Origin: Tepidamorphus sp.
Lineage (GTDB): Bacteria; Pseudomonadota; Alphaproteobacteria; Rhizobiales; Tepidamorphaceae
Direction: 5' to 3'
Length of the DNA: 64,000 bases
Assembly (NCBI GenBank): GCA_028280885.1
Contig: JANQKY010000035.1
Span: 16,970-80,969 of the forward strand
The position numbers and the translations under genes were made by a program. The notes under the pieces were generated by a model that saw only the letters and a program-made list of their open reading frames with translations, had not been told where the DNA came from and ran no database searches. Of this stretch, positions 53,765 through 62,886 are shown in pieces (position 1 is the first letter of the stretch; each line of letters opens with the position of its first letter).

Positions 53765-55021
53765 ATGAAGCGATTGCGGAAAATCGTCCTTGTCTGCGCC
53801 GGCGTGCTGGTGATCGGTCTGGTTGGCCTTGCTGTCTGGCTCTCCTACGGCCCTCGTCATCAAGACCATCTGCCGTTTTACGCGGAAACACCGCTGGCCG
53901 CCGACACCGAACCGGGCACCTTGCTGCGTATCGAGCCATTGTCCCATCCCCGGCCGGGCATGACCGCCTATCGCATTCTCTATACCTCTCTGGGAATGGA
54001 CGAAGAGCCGGTCGCGGTGTCGGGACTGGTCGTTGTGCCTGAAGACGCGGCGACCTCTGAAGAGACGTTGTCCGAAGGTCGGCCGATCATATCCTGGGCC
54101 CACTACACGACCGGCATCGACGATCCCTGCGCCCCGTCGCGAAGCCCGGCCGATGTGCACGGGATCGACGGCATCGAAGCGGCCCTGGACAGCGGCTATG
54201 TCGTCGTCGCTTCAGATTATATCGGCCTCGGCACGCCCGGGCCGCACCCTTATATGGTCGGCCCCGTCACCGGCCGCGGCATTCTGGATGCCATTCGCGC
54301 AACCCGCAGCATTTCGGAAATCGGCGCAAGCAACCGCGCCTTTCTCTGGGGCCATTCGCAAGGCGGGCACGGCGTGCTGTTCGCCGCCGAGATCGCCCCG
54401 ACCTATGCCCCCGAACTCGACATCCGCGGCGTCGCCGCGGCTTCGGCTCCAACCGACCTGACACAGGTCGTGCACAACAATGTCGGCACGTTTTTCGGCA
54501 ACGTGCTCGTCGCCTATGCCGCCAAGGCCTGGAGCGAAGTGTATGGCCTGTCCTTGCAGCAGGCCCTGGTTCCCGCCGCCATTCCGATTGTCGGCAACAT
54601 CTCCGAACAGTGTATTCAGCACAAGAAGGACGACTTCTACGTGCTGTTCGACGCAGTAGGGCTTCAAGGCGGGATGTTCAACGAGGGGGTGTTGACGTCA
54701 CAGACCTGGCTTTCGCTGCTGGACCGCAACTCGGTTGGCAAGATGCCGATCGTCTATCCTGTCTATCTGGCACAAGGCTCGGCGGATGAGGTCGTCAGCC
54801 CGGACCTGACCATCGCATTCGCGCGAAAGCTCTGCGCCGATGGTGCCAACCTGACCTTCGAACTGGTCGCCGGCGCCGGCCACAACGAGACGGTTGCCCG
54901 CAGCAAGGGAAACGTCATTGCGTGGATGGACGCGCTGCTGGCCGAGGCGAAGCCGCAGGCCGGATGCGTCGGCCTTCCCGCCCTGGATGGCGCCGCTTCA
55001 GCGGATAGAGCGGGCGGATAG
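53765..55021 (+). CDS. secretory lipase-family alpha/beta hydrolase
   Basis: A 418-residue protein with an N-terminal membrane anchor or uncleaved signal (VLVCAGVLVIGLVGLAVWL) and an alpha/beta-hydrolase domain of the secretory lipase (LIP) type. The nucleophile elbow is GHSQGGHG in FLWGHSQGGHGVLFA. The catalytic Asp is likely in QGSADEVVS and the His in GAGHNETV. An ISWAHYTTGIDDPCAPS segment is typical of the family. It probably acts on esters or acylglycerols outside the cytoplasm. By eye its codons are less GC-rich than those of adjacent core genes, hinting at a separate history. Start is ATG 53765. There is no neighbour that explains its role. Confidence 0.85.
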   Translation: MKRLRKIVLVCAGVLVIGLVGLAVWLSYGPRHQDHLPFYAETPLAADTEPGTLLRIEPLSHPRPGMTAYRILYTSLGMDEEPVAVSGLVVVPEDAATSEETLSEGRPIISWAHYTTGIDDPCAPSRSPADVHGIDGIEAALDSGYVVVASDYIGLGTPGPHPYMVGPVTGRGILDAIRATRSISEIGASNRAFLWGHSQGGHGVLFAAEIAPTYAPELDIRGVAAASAPTDLTQVVHNNVGTFFGNVLVAYAAKAWSEVYGLSLQQALVPAAIPIVGNISEQCIQHKKDDFYVLFDAVGLQGGMFNEGVLTSQTWLSLLDRNSVGKMPIVYPVYLAQGSADEVVSPDLTIAFARKLCADGANLTFELVAGAGHNETVARSKGNVIAWMDALLAEAKPQAGCVGLPALDGAASADRAGG

Positions 55022-55149
55022 GGCGGCAGGAAAGGCGCTGGGCCGGCACCGATGCCGCAGGTAAAGTAGCGGACGTCGCCGGCAAGACCGGCGTCCATAC
55101 CCCGCGTGGCATAGCATCGCCGCTTTCATGGTCTGTGGGGATTGGCGGC

Positions 55150-56556
55150 ATGTTCCTGTCCGTCTTCGAACTGTTCAAGATCGGCATCGGTCCATCGAGC
55201 TCCCACACGGTCGGCCCGATGGTCGCCGCCGCGCGCTTTCTCGACGCGCTGCGCCGGTCCGGTTCCGATACTCGCGGCGCGGATGCAGACGATATCGTCC
55301 GGGTCACGGTCACGCTGCACGGGTCGCTCGCCTTCACCGGCAAGGGGCACGGCACCGACAAGGCGATCTGTCTCGGCCTGATCGGCGAGGCGCCCGACAC
55401 GCTCGATCCCGACCGGGTCGATTCCCTGCTTGCCGATCTGGCGGCGGCCCGGACGATCCGGCCGGCGGGCCTTCCCGCGCTCGCCTTCGATCCGGAGACC
55501 GACGTGATCTTCGACTACGGCCCGCCGCTGCCGGGCCATGCCAACGGCATGCGGTTTTCCGCTCTCGACGCCGAGGGCGCCGCGCGGTTTGCGACCGTCT
55601 ACTATTCGATCGGCGGGGGCTTCGTCAAAACCGAGCAGGAGATGGATCTCATCCGCGCCGACGACGCGCCGGTGCGCAAAGTCGAGGTGCCGCATCCCTT
55701 CGTCGATGCCGCCGAGATGCTGCGGATGGGGCGGGAGGCCGGCCTGTCGATTGCCGCCATGAAGCGCGCCAACGAGACCGTCCTGCGCAGCGAGGCGGAA
55801 CTGGATGCGGGGCTGGACCGGATCTGGGCCGCGATGAACGGCTGCATGCAGCGCGGCCTGACGGTAACCGGACAACTCCCCGGCGGCCTCAAGGTCAAGC
55901 GCCGGGCCGCCTGCATCTATGCCAAGCTGAAGGGCGAATCGGGTCTCAACCGGCCCTTCGAGCACACGGTGATGGACTGGCTGTCGGTCTATGCGATGGC
56001 CGTCAACGAGGAGAACGCCGCCGGCGGGCGCGTCGTGACCGCGCCGACGAACGGGGCGGCCGGCGTCGTCCCCGCCGTCATCCGCTACTATCTCGACCAT
56101 TGTCCCGACGCCGATGCCGCCGGCATCCGGACCTTCCTGCTGGTCGCCTCGGCGATCGGCGGCATCATCAAGCACAATGCGTCCATTTCCGGCGCCGAGG
56201 TCGGCTGCCAGGGCGAGGTCGGCTCGGCCTCGGCGATGGCGGCCGCCGGCCTGTGCGCGGCGCTCGGCGGCACCAACATGCAGATCGAGAACGCCGCCGA
56301 GATCGCGCTGGAACATCATCTCGGCATGACCTGCGATCCCGTCGGCGGCCTGGTTCAGGTGCCCTGCATCGAGCGCAACGCGCTGGGCTCGGTCAAGGCG
56401 GTGACGGCGGCCTCGCTGGCGCTGCGCGGCGATGGCGAGCATTTCGTGCCGCTCGACACCTGCATCGAGACGATGCGCCAGACCGGCCTCGACATGATGG
56501 AGAAATACAAGGAGACCAGCCAGGGCGGCCTCGCCGTCAATGTTGTCGAGTGCTGA
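55150..56556 (+). CDS. sdaA: L-serine ammonia-lyase
   Basis: A single-chain iron-sulfur L-serine dehydratase (468 residues) converting serine to pyruvate and ammonia. The N-terminal beta domain begins [20 protein letters not shown], and the catalytic alpha domain contains [14 protein letters not shown] and [20 protein letters not shown]. The cysteine set GCQG, TCDPVGG and PCIE supplies the expected [4Fe-4S] ligands. ATG 55150 gives the standard N-terminus; a GTG 5 codons upstream is possible. A GGAGGC-TGA-GCCTCC hairpin directly follows the stop. The carboxylase gene is next, 144 bp on. Confidence 0.95.
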   Translation: MFLSVFELFKIGIGPSSSHTVGPMVAAARFLDALRRSGSDTRGADADDIVRVTVTLHGSLAFTGKGHGTDKAICLGLIGEAPDTLDPDRVDSLLADLAAARTIRPAGLPALAFDPETDVIFDYGPPLPGHANGMRFSALDAEGAARFATVYYSIGGGFVKTEQEMDLIRADDAPVRKVEVPHPFVDAAEMLRMGREAGLSIAAMKRANETVLRSEAELDAGLDRIWAAMNGCMQRGLTVTGQLPGGLKVKRRAACIYAKLKGESGLNRPFEHTVMDWLSVYAMAVNEENAAGGRVVTAPTNGAAGVVPAVIRYYLDHCPDADAAGIRTFLLVASAIGGIIKHNASISGAEVGCQGEVGSASAMAAAGLCAALGGTNMQIENAAEIALEHHLGMTCDPVGGLVQVPCIERNALGSVKAVTAASLALRGDGEHFVPLDTCIETMRQTGLDMMEKYKETSQGGLAVNVVEC

Positions 56557-56677
56557 GGAGGCTGAGCCTCCCGTCTGTTTGGTCTTGCCCGAAGGCACCA
56601 CCTCACGATGGTCCCATATGCGCCGACCGCCTTCGCGGCGGTTGCCTATCAACGTCGGATAACGCTATGCAGCGTTA
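56557..56677 (+). other. three small hairpins between sdaA and the carboxylase gene
   Basis: GGAGGC-TGA-GCCTCC (56557-56571), ACCGCC-TTCGC-GGCGGT (56626-56642) and TAACGCT-ATGC-AGCGTTA (56660-56677). The first could be a weak terminator for sdaA; the others are close to the start of the next gene and might affect it. No function can be shown. Confidence 0.5.
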
Positions 56678-56700
56678 GCGGGAACGACGAGGCAGACTGA

Positions 56701-58686
56701 ATGTTCGACACACTCCTGATCGCCAATCGCGGAGAAATCGCCTGCCGCGTCATGCGCACCGCGCGCCGGATGGGCCTGCGCACGGTCGCCGTCCATTCCG
56801 ATGCCGATGCGGGCGCGATGCATGTCGAGATGGCCGACGAGGCGGTCGCGATCGGGCCCGCGCCGGTAACCGAAAGCTACCTGGTCGCCGACCGGATCAT
56901 AGCGGCGGCCCGCGAAACGGGCGCGGGCGCCATCCATCCAGGCTACGGGTTCCTGTCGGAAAATGCCGGCTTCGCCGAGGCCTGCGCGGAGGCCGGCATC
57001 GTCTTCGTCGGGCCGTCGGCTCAGGCGATCCGCGCCATGGGGCTGAAGGACGAGGCCAAGGCGCTGATGGAAAAGGCCGGCGTGCCGGTCGTGCCGGGCT
57101 TTCACGGCGCCAGGCAGGATCCCGACTTCCTGCGCGAAAAGGCCTATCAGATCGGCTATCCGGTGCTGATCAAGGCGGTCGCCGGCGGCGGCGGCAAGGG
57201 CATGCGCCGCGTCGACAAGGCGCTCGCCTTCGACGATGCGCTTGCCGGCGCCAAGCGCGAGGCGCTGTCGGCCTTCGGCGACGACCGGGTGCTGATCGAG
57301 AAATTCGTCTCCAAGCCCCGGCATATCGAGATTCAGGTGTTCGGCGACAGCCACGGCAACGCCGTTCACCTCTACGAGCGCGACTGCTCGCTGCAGCGCC
57401 GCCATCAAAAAGTCATCGAGGAAGCACCCGCACCGGGCATGACCGAGGGCCTGCGCGCCCGCATGGGCGAGGCCGCCGTGCGCGCCGCCAAGGCGGTATC
57501 CTATAGCGGCGCCGGCACGGTCGAGTTCATCGTCGACGGCTCGGCGCCACTGTCGGACGAAACGCCGTTCTATTTCATGGAGATGAACACCCGCCTCCAG
57601 GTGGAGCATCCGGTCACCGAATGCGTCACCGGGCTCGATCTCGTCGCGTGGCAGCTCAAGGTCGCGGCCGGCGAACCGCTGCCGCTTGCCCAGCCGGATA
57701 TCGCGCTGAGCGGCCATGCCGTCGAGGCACGGCTCTATGCGGAGGATCCCGATCACGGCTTCCTGCCCTCGACCGGCACGCTGCACGTCCTGCAATTCGA
57801 CGAGGCCGACGGCATCCGGATCGATACCGGCGTGCGCGAAGGCGATGTCGTCACCCCGTTCTACGATCCGATGATCGCCAAGGTGATCGCCCATGAAGAC
57901 GACCGGGACAAGGCGCTCGACCGGCTGTCGCAGACGCTTGCCGCCAGCCTTGTCGCCGGGCCGCGCACCAATATCGGGTTTTTGAAATCACTTGCCGACG
58001 ATGCCGACTTTCGCGGCGACCGTTTCGACACCGGCCTGATCGACCGCAAGCTCGATCATCTGCTTGCCGATGCCGGCCGCCTGCGGGCGCCGTCGGTGGC
58101 GCTCGGCGCGCTGCGGCTCGTCGAGCGCGAGATGGAGCGGATCGCCGAGGAGGAGGGCAGGCGGTCGTCTGAACCGCACAGCCCCTGGGCCGTCGCCGAT
58201 GCGTTTCAGTTCGGCTCCCCGGGGACCATGGGACGATCCGTCACCGAGCGCCTCATGGTCGACGGCGAGCCGGAAACGGTCGTCATCGACTGGACCGATG
58301 GCGAACCGGCCATCCGCATCGACCGGCCCGAAGGCGGTGAGGCTGAATTCGAGGCCGATATCGTCGATGCGCAGGATGGCGTCTACGTGCTCGCCGCCGG
58401 CCGGCAGTTCCATGTCGCCCCGCGCGATCCCGCTTCAATCGATCTCGATGCGGCCGATGGTGATTCAGCCATCAAGGCGCCGATGCACGGCAAGGTCGTT
58501 TCGATCCAAGTCGCCGCCGGCGATGCGGTAGCGCGCGGCGACAAGCTCGCGGTCGTCGAGGCAATGAAGATGGAACACACGCTGACGGCGGGTCGCGACG
58601 GCACGATCGGCGAGGTACTGGCGTCTGCCGGCGATCAGGTCGGCGAGGGCCAGACCCTGATCGTGCTGGCGGCGGAGGAGGGCTAG
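56701..58686 (+). CDS. biotin-dependent acyl-CoA carboxylase alpha subunit (3-methylcrotonyl-CoA carboxylase type)
   Basis: A 661-residue fused enzyme: biotin carboxylase domain (residues 1-450; [63 protein letters not shown]), a linker (BT-like) domain, and a C-terminal biotinyl domain with VVEAMKMEHTLTAG. Fusion of carboxylase and carrier is typical of methylcrotonyl-, geranyl- and propionyl-CoA carboxylases. Length and layout suit MccA/LiuD of leucine breakdown, but the beta subunit and other liu genes are not adjacent, so substrate is uncertain. Distinct from the stand-alone AccC and AccB at 27518-29370. A GAGG precedes the ATG by about 8 nt. Confidence 0.9.
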   Translation: MFDTLLIANRGEIACRVMRTARRMGLRTVAVHSDADAGAMHVEMADEAVAIGPAPVTESYLVADRIIAAARETGAGAIHPGYGFLSENAGFAEACAEAGIVFVGPSAQAIRAMGLKDEAKALMEKAGVPVVPGFHGARQDPDFLREKAYQIGYPVLIKAVAGGGGKGMRRVDKALAFDDALAGAKREALSAFGDDRVLIEKFVSKPRHIEIQVFGDSHGNAVHLYERDCSLQRRHQKVIEEAPAPGMTEGLRARMGEAAVRAAKAVSYSGAGTVEFIVDGSAPLSDETPFYFMEMNTRLQVEHPVTECVTGLDLVAWQLKVAAGEPLPLAQPDIALSGHAVEARLYAEDPDHGFLPSTGTLHVLQFDEADGIRIDTGVREGDVVTPFYDPMIAKVIAHEDDRDKALDRLSQTLAASLVAGPRTNIGFLKSLADDADFRGDRFDTGLIDRKLDHLLADAGRLRAPSVALGALRLVEREMERIAEEEGRRSSEPHSPWAVADAFQFGSPGTMGRSVTERLMVDGEPETVVIDWTDGEPAIRIDRPEGGEAEFEADIVDAQDGVYVLAAGRQFHVAPRDPASIDLDAADGDSAIKAPMHGKVVSIQVAAGDAVARGDKLAVVEAMKMEHTLTAGRDGTIGEVLASAGDQVGEGQTLIVLAAEEG

Positions 58687-58728
58687 GTGCGCCGTCGGCC
58701 AGGCGGCGCATCACCCGATCTTCGCGCA

Positions 58729-58756
58729 TTGATTGTGTTTCCGGATTCGCTATAAT
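58729..58756 (+). promoter_or_regulatory. sigma70-like promoter of the metallophosphoesterase-like gene
   Basis: TTGATT (58729-58734), a 16-bp spacer and a perfect TATAAT (58751-58756) lie 98 bp upstream of the ATG at 58854. The same GCTATAATC core occurs before the amidase gene at 37492-37500. Confidence 0.6.
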
Positions 58757-58853
58757 CCTTAACGGGTGTTCGCTTGGCGGCCGGCTCGGCTGAATTGCAA
58801 GGCACGATCAACGGATATTTCGGGAGCGGGCCGCCCCATATTGGAGGCTCGTT

Positions 58854-59867
58854 ATGTTATCCCGCCTGTTGGCGCCGGCCGCTGCCGTCGCTTTGCTCTT
58901 TTCCCTGACCTCCGGTCCATCGGCCGAGCCGTTCGAATTCGCGGTTCTGGGCGACATGCCCTACGGACCCGATCAGGTGGGGAGCTTGTCCTATATCGGC
59001 GGGACACTGCGCAAACGGGGGGTCCCGTTCATCGTCCACTACGGAGACATAAAGGCGGGAGACGAATCCTGTCGTGAATCCCTGCTGGCCGCCCGCAAGG
59101 AGGTCATCTACGGGATGATGCAGGGCAAGGTGTTCTTCGTTCCCGGCGATAACGACTGGACGGATTGCGACCGCCCGGATGCCGGCGGATACGACGAGCT
59201 TGAGCGTCTGAAGACGCTCAGAAAGACCTTCTTCCGCGACGATCGTGTTCCACGCGGCGGTGATCTCATGGTCGTTCGCGATGACGACGACTTTCCCGAA
59301 CACGCGCGGTGGCAGCACAAGGGGACGCATTTCGTCGCCCTGCATATAGTTGGAACGTCTAACGGGCGGGACGAACTGGATGGGACTGATGAGGCGAAGG
59401 CGCTCGACTTGGTCGAAAGGCGGGAGAAGGCAACGCACCGGTTCATGAATCTGGCGTTCGCTGAGGCAATTGATGCCAACGCTGAAGCGCTTGTCGTGGT
59501 CATCCATGCGGATCCGACCGATGTAGCAAAACACCGTGCTCGCGGGCTGTCATGCTCGGCAAATCCGGCACATCACTGCGATTCCTATGCCGATTTCATC
59601 AAGTTGCTGAAAGCGCAATCCGGGCGGTTCGGCCGGCCGGTCCTTCTGGTACATGGCGACACCAACAGTTTCTGCCTGCAGGAAGCGAAGGATAAAAGTG
59701 GCGAAGGCGATTTTTGGCGCCTGAACGGTCCGGGAGACTTCACGACGGCGGATGCCGCCATTGTGATCGTTGATCCAATGTCGGCCCCTCCCTTCAAGGT
59801 TTACGGCCTGTTGTCGGGAGACCGGGCGGCCGATTGCTCCGACCGCCTGCGGCCGGCCGAAAGGTAG
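58854..59867 (+). CDS. exported metallophosphoesterase-like protein
   Basis: A 337-residue protein with a signal peptide (AAAVALLFSLTSGPSAEP) and a fold-like order of metallophosphoesterase motifs: FAVLGDMPYG, VHYGDIKAG, VPGDNDW, VVVIHADP and LVHGDTNSF. Several canonical ligands differ (D-M rather than D-x-H, GDND rather than GNHE), so metal binding may be altered. It also holds six or so Cys residues that could form disulfides in the periplasm. It has its own strong promoter and, by eye, lower GC than its neighbours. Function is unknown; a periplasmic phosphoesterase is the best guess. The next gene converges on it, 34 bp away. Confidence 0.68.
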   Translation: MLSRLLAPAAAVALLFSLTSGPSAEPFEFAVLGDMPYGPDQVGSLSYIGGTLRKRGVPFIVHYGDIKAGDESCRESLLAARKEVIYGMMQGKVFFVPGDNDWTDCDRPDAGGYDELERLKTLRKTFFRDDRVPRGGDLMVVRDDDDFPEHARWQHKGTHFVALHIVGTSNGRDELDGTDEAKALDLVERREKATHRFMNLAFAEAIDANAEALVVVIHADPTDVAKHRARGLSCSANPAHHCDSYADFIKLLKAQSGRFGRPVLLVHGDTNSFCLQEAKDKSGEGDFWRLNGPGDFTTADAAIVIVDPMSAPPFKVYGLLSGDRAADCSDRLRPAER

Positions 59868-59901
59868 AGAACCCGGTGCTCTCGCGCGGTTTCGCGCCGC
59901 C

Positions 59902-60936
59902 TCACTGGGCGATCAGCTCAACCTCGGAATCGAGCCCCGGCGCCACGGTGAAGTCGCGGCTGTAGAGATTGCCCTCGTGCCGGGCGACGACCGAATAGTC
60001 GCCGGCGGCCAGCACATGCGAGGGAAAGGCGCCGAAACTCTCCTTCACCACGTCGCCGCCGGGCGACAGGATGCTCCAGGCGGTGTTGGCGAGCGCCTCG
60101 CCGCCGGCCTCGTTGACGAGCTTCAGCGTCACCTCGGCGGCGCGGTGGCGGATGGTCGCCTCGGTCAGTTTGCCCGGCTGCACGCGGATATCGGCGCGCA
60201 TCACGGAATTGGCGTCGCCGAAGCGGCTGACCACGTGATAGGTGCCGGCGTTCAGCCGGATGATCTTGCCCGACTCCGCCTGTTCGACCAGCAGCTTGCG
60301 CTGGCCGTATTCGTCCTGCTCGGAGGAATAGACCGACAGCGACACGTCGCGGGCGAAGATCGGTTCGTCCTGCGCGCCGATCGCGGTGAGCCGCATGCCG
60401 CCGGCATTCAGGTCGAGGATCTCGGCAAGCGAACCCTCGACAAGCGAGATCCGGGTCGCCGTGTTGGCAAGCCCATAGGCGACATGGACGATATAGTCGT
60501 CGGCCGGCAGCAGGAAGACGGGGGCGGGCGAGATGCTTTCGTCGACGAGTTCGAAGGAGCCGTCGCGGTCCGGCTGGGCGCTGTAGATCCGCCAGGACAG
60601 CCCGTCGAGCAGCATGTCGCCGTCCTCGATCAGCCGCGCCATCACCTGCAGCTCGTATTCGGGCTTGGACAGGTCGACACCCGGGGTGGCGAACAGTTCC
60701 GGGCTGACATCGAGCCCTTGCAGCAGGTTGAGCGGGTCGGATCCCGGCGCATTGGGATCGGCGGGGCCCATTGGCGCCGAAGGCTCGATCAGCAGCGGCC
60801 GCTCGCGGGGCAGGGGGATGACCTTCTCGGTCGCCGCCGTTTGCGCGGACGCGGTCGGCGCGGACGCGACCTGCCCGAACAGCAAAGCCGCCGCCAGTCC
60901 GGCAAGCATCGCCGGAAAGCGATCCCGCAAGCTCAT
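59902..60936 (-). CDS. exported protein of unknown function with beta-sandwich-like repeats
   Basis: A 344-residue protein with a clear signal peptide (PAMLAGLAAALLFGQVASAPTASA). The mature part starts with a Pro-rich segment (VIPLPRERPLLIEPSAPMGP), followed by about four similar 70-90 residue units. Examples are VMARLIEDGDMLLDGLSWRIY, LTAIGAQDEPIFARDVSLSVY and LVNEAGGEALANTAWSILSP, each followed by an AGTYHVVSRFG, AGDYSVVARHEG or ADDYIVHVAYG strand pair. They look like tandem beta-sandwich (carboxypeptidase-regulatory-like) domains, but I cannot name a family. ATG 60936 begins the signal peptide; the frame is open 27 codons further upstream. A 16-bp direct duplication lies just upstream of the start. 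It may be a surface or periplasmic scaffold. Confidence 0.75.
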   Translation of the reverse strand: MSLRDRFPAMLAGLAAALLFGQVASAPTASAQTAATEKVIPLPRERPLLIEPSAPMGPADPNAPGSDPLNLLQGLDVSPELFATPGVDLSKPEYELQVMARLIEDGDMLLDGLSWRIYSAQPDRDGSFELVDESISPAPVFLLPADDYIVHVAYGLANTATRISLVEGSLAEILDLNAGGMRLTAIGAQDEPIFARDVSLSVYSSEQDEYGQRKLLVEQAESGKIIRLNAGTYHVVSRFGDANSVMRADIRVQPGKLTEATIRHRAAEVTLKLVNEAGGEALANTAWSILSPGGDVVKESFGAFPSHVLAAGDYSVVARHEGNLYSRDFTVAPGLDSEVELIAQ

Positions 60937-60960
60937 GCAAAACGTCGATCTTGCCACGCG

Positions 60961-60992
60961 CCAGGCCATTCCATTCCCAGGCCATTCCATTC
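60961..60992. repeat. perfect 16-bp tandem duplication
   Basis: CCAGGCCATTCCATTC occurs twice head to tail (60961-60976 and 60977-60992), 25 bp upstream of the ATG of the unknown exported protein. This is in the untranslated or promoter region, so copy number could influence expression. Confidence 0.9.
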
Positions 60993-61062
60993 GTTGCAGA
61001 CGGTCTTGATGCCTCATACGCGATTCGCCGCACCGGCTGCGGCATCACGATCGGCATCCAGG

Positions 61063-61302
61063 CTACCCCCTCCAGATGCGCCCGGAAATATGGCATGGGT
61101 GCGGCGTCGTGCGGAAGGGTCTGATGGCGATCTCCTTTTGGTCCCACATGCCGTGCGAGGCATCCGGCACCGGCATACCGTCGCGATTTCGCGCGTTTAC
61201 GGCGGCGGCAAGCGAGATGAGAACGAGAAAGGCTATTGCACCGGCGATTTTGCGCACTAGAAACAGGAAGCGTCTCCAAGACGTCGCGTTGGGCGGAAGC
61301 AA
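61063..61302 (-). CDS. possible small membrane or exported protein
   Basis: A 79-residue open frame in an otherwise gene-free 390-bp gap, same strand as the unknown exported gene. It has a positively charged N-terminus and a hydrophobic segment (KIAGAIAFLVLISLAAAVNA), then a short polar tail. The layout resembles a signal-anchored peptide, but I recognise no family and see no strong Shine-Dalgarno, so it may be a chance frame. Confidence 0.35.
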   Translation of the reverse strand: MLPPNATSWRRFLFLVRKIAGAIAFLVLISLAAAVNARNRDGMPVPDASHGMWDQKEIAIRPFRTTPHPCHISGRIWRG

Positions 61303-61406
61303 GGCGGCTACGCAACACGTGGCGCCTATCCGCTGACGCGACGCGACGGAAGGTCCCCCGAACGCCTAATCGCACTGTGGCTGATCGCTATGATGAAAGG
61401 CAAAGC

Positions 61407-61988
61407 ATGGCAGACCGTAACCCTGCATTGATCTCCTATCTCGCCAACCGGGGCTCCGTCTCGGCCATGAAACTCGGCGCACCGGCGCCGGGCGAGGCCG
61501 AGTTGACCGAAATCCTGTCCGCCGCGGCCCGCGTGCCCGATCACGGCAAGCTGGAACCCTGGCGGTTCATCGTCATCGAGGGCGCGGCGCGGCAGGCCTA
61601 TGCGGAACGGCTGATCGAGATCTGGCGCGGCAACAATCCGGATGCCGGCGAGGAGGCGCTGGCCAACGAGACCCGCAAGCGTGGCCTGGCGCCGGCGATC
61701 GTCGTCGTCGTCTCCCGCGCGGCCGAGCATCCGAAGATCCCGGTCTGGGAGCAGGAACTGTCGGTCGGCGCCGTCTGTACCAATTTCCTGCATGCGGCGA
61801 ATGCGGCGGGCTTCGCCGCGCAATGGCTGACCGGCTGGCCGGCGTTCGATACCGATGTGGCGGCGCTGCTCGGGCTCGAACCCGGCGAACGAGTCGCCGG
61901 CTTCATGCATATCGGCACGCCGGAGGCCGAGCCGATCGACCGCAACCGGCCCGATATCGGCAACCTGACCAGCCACTGGACGGGCTAG
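61407..61988 (+). CDS. nitroreductase-family protein (YdjA-like)
   Basis: A 193-residue FMN-dependent oxidoreductase of the small nitroreductase subfamily. Family features are RGSVSAMKLGAPAP at the start (usually the FMN-contacting RRS motif, here NRGSVSAMKL), AARVPDHGKLEPWRFIVIEG, VCTNFLHAANAAGFAAQWLTGW and ERVAGFMHIGTPEA. It probably uses NAD(P)H; the substrate is unknown. ATG 61407 is preferred over longer in-frame forms because it gives the expected MADRNPALISYLANRGS beginning. The HAD phosphatase gene follows after 17 bp, so they are likely cotranscribed. Confidence 0.9.
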   Translation: MADRNPALISYLANRGSVSAMKLGAPAPGEAELTEILSAAARVPDHGKLEPWRFIVIEGAARQAYAERLIEIWRGNNPDAGEEALANETRKRGLAPAIVVVVSRAAEHPKIPVWEQELSVGAVCTNFLHAANAAGFAAQWLTGWPAFDTDVAALLGLEPGERVAGFMHIGTPEAEPIDRNRPDIGNLTSHWTG

Positions 61989-62005
61989 GTCATGGCGGGC
62001 AGGTG

Positions 62006-62779
62006 ATGGCCGGGCCGCAAATCCGGGGCGTGTTGCTCGACAAGGACGGTACGCTGATCGATTGCGACGCGACCTGGGCGCCGGTCATCCACGATATTGT
62101 CCGCGCGCTGTCGCCTCCGGGCGACCCTGCGGATCTGATCGAGGCCGCCGGGCTTGATCCGCGCACCGGCCGCCTGCGCCCCGGCTCCGTCTGGGCGGCC
62201 GGGGCGACGACCGAGCTGGTCACACTCTGGTGGCCGGACGCCGATGGCGACCGTGTCCTGGACCTTGCTGGAAAAATCGACGCGATCGCCGCGCGGCTCG
62301 GGCCGGTCAACGCGGTACCGCTGCTCGATCTCGACCGGTTCCTGGCGGAGCTGGAAACGCGGGGTCTGATCTTCGGCATCGCGACCAACGATTCGCTGGG
62401 CTCGCTGCGGGCCTTTCTCGACCGGCACGGGCTGATCGACCGCGTGCCGTATCTCTATGGCTATGACAGCGTCGTAAATCCCAAGCCCGCGCCCGACATG
62501 GTGCTCGCCTTCTGCGAGGCGACCGGGCTTGCGGCCGAAGAGGTCGCCGTGGTCGGCGACAACGTCCACGATCTCGAAATGGCGCGGGCGGCCGGCGCGG
62601 GCGCGGCGATCGGTGTGCTCACCGGGAACTCGGACCGGGCGCATCTGGACCCGTTCGCCGATGTGGTGCTTAACGGCGTCGCGGACCTGCTTTCATGGCT
62701 CGACGGGCAGCGCGCGGGCGAGCGGGCGCCGGGCGAGCGGGCGCCGGGCGAGCGGGCCCCGGGCGAGCGGGCATCATAG
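62006..62779 (+). CDS. HAD-family phosphatase, phosphoglycolate phosphatase-like
   Basis: A 257-residue haloacid dehalogenase-superfamily hydrolase. Motif I is VLLDKDGTLID (D12 nucleophile, D14), motif II is GIATND, motif III Lys is in NPKPAPDM and motif IV is VVGDNVHDLEMA. The cap domain lies between motifs I and II. It resembles Gph, which removes 2-phosphoglycolate, but substrate specificity cannot be read from this. The last 20 residues are a repeated GERAP unit encoded by a 15-bp tandem repeat, ending in GERAS. The cotranscribed nitroreductase gene lies 17 bp upstream. ATG 62006 is preceded by a weak AGGT. Confidence 0.85.
   Translation: MAGPQIRGVLLDKDGTLIDCDATWAPVIHDIVRALSPPGDPADLIEAAGLDPRTGRLRPGSVWAAGATTELVTLWWPDADGDRVLDLAGKIDAIAARLGPVNAVPLLDLDRFLAELETRGLIFGIATNDSLGSLRAFLDRHGLIDRVPYLYGYDSVVNPKPAPDMVLAFCEATGLAAEEVAVVGDNVHDLEMARAAGAGAAIGVLTGNSDRAHLDPFADVVLNGVADLLSWLDGQRAGERAPGERAPGERAPGERAS
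62716..62775 (+). repeat. four tandem 15-bp repeats at the end of the HAD gene
   Basis: Unit GGGCGAGCGGGCGCC, twice perfect and twice with changes in the last three bases (GGGCGAGCGGGCCCC, GGGCGAGCGGGCATC). Translated as GERAP repeats at the C-terminus. As a multiple of three it can expand without frameshift. Confidence 0.9.
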
Positions 62780-62886
62780 CCGCGCATGCGCGCGACCGGG
62801 CCGTTATCCACATGCCGGCATCGCCGCGACGACGGAAAGCCGGCGGCCTGTTTGCGCCCGGCGGATCGGGCGCTAGTCTGCCTGGC

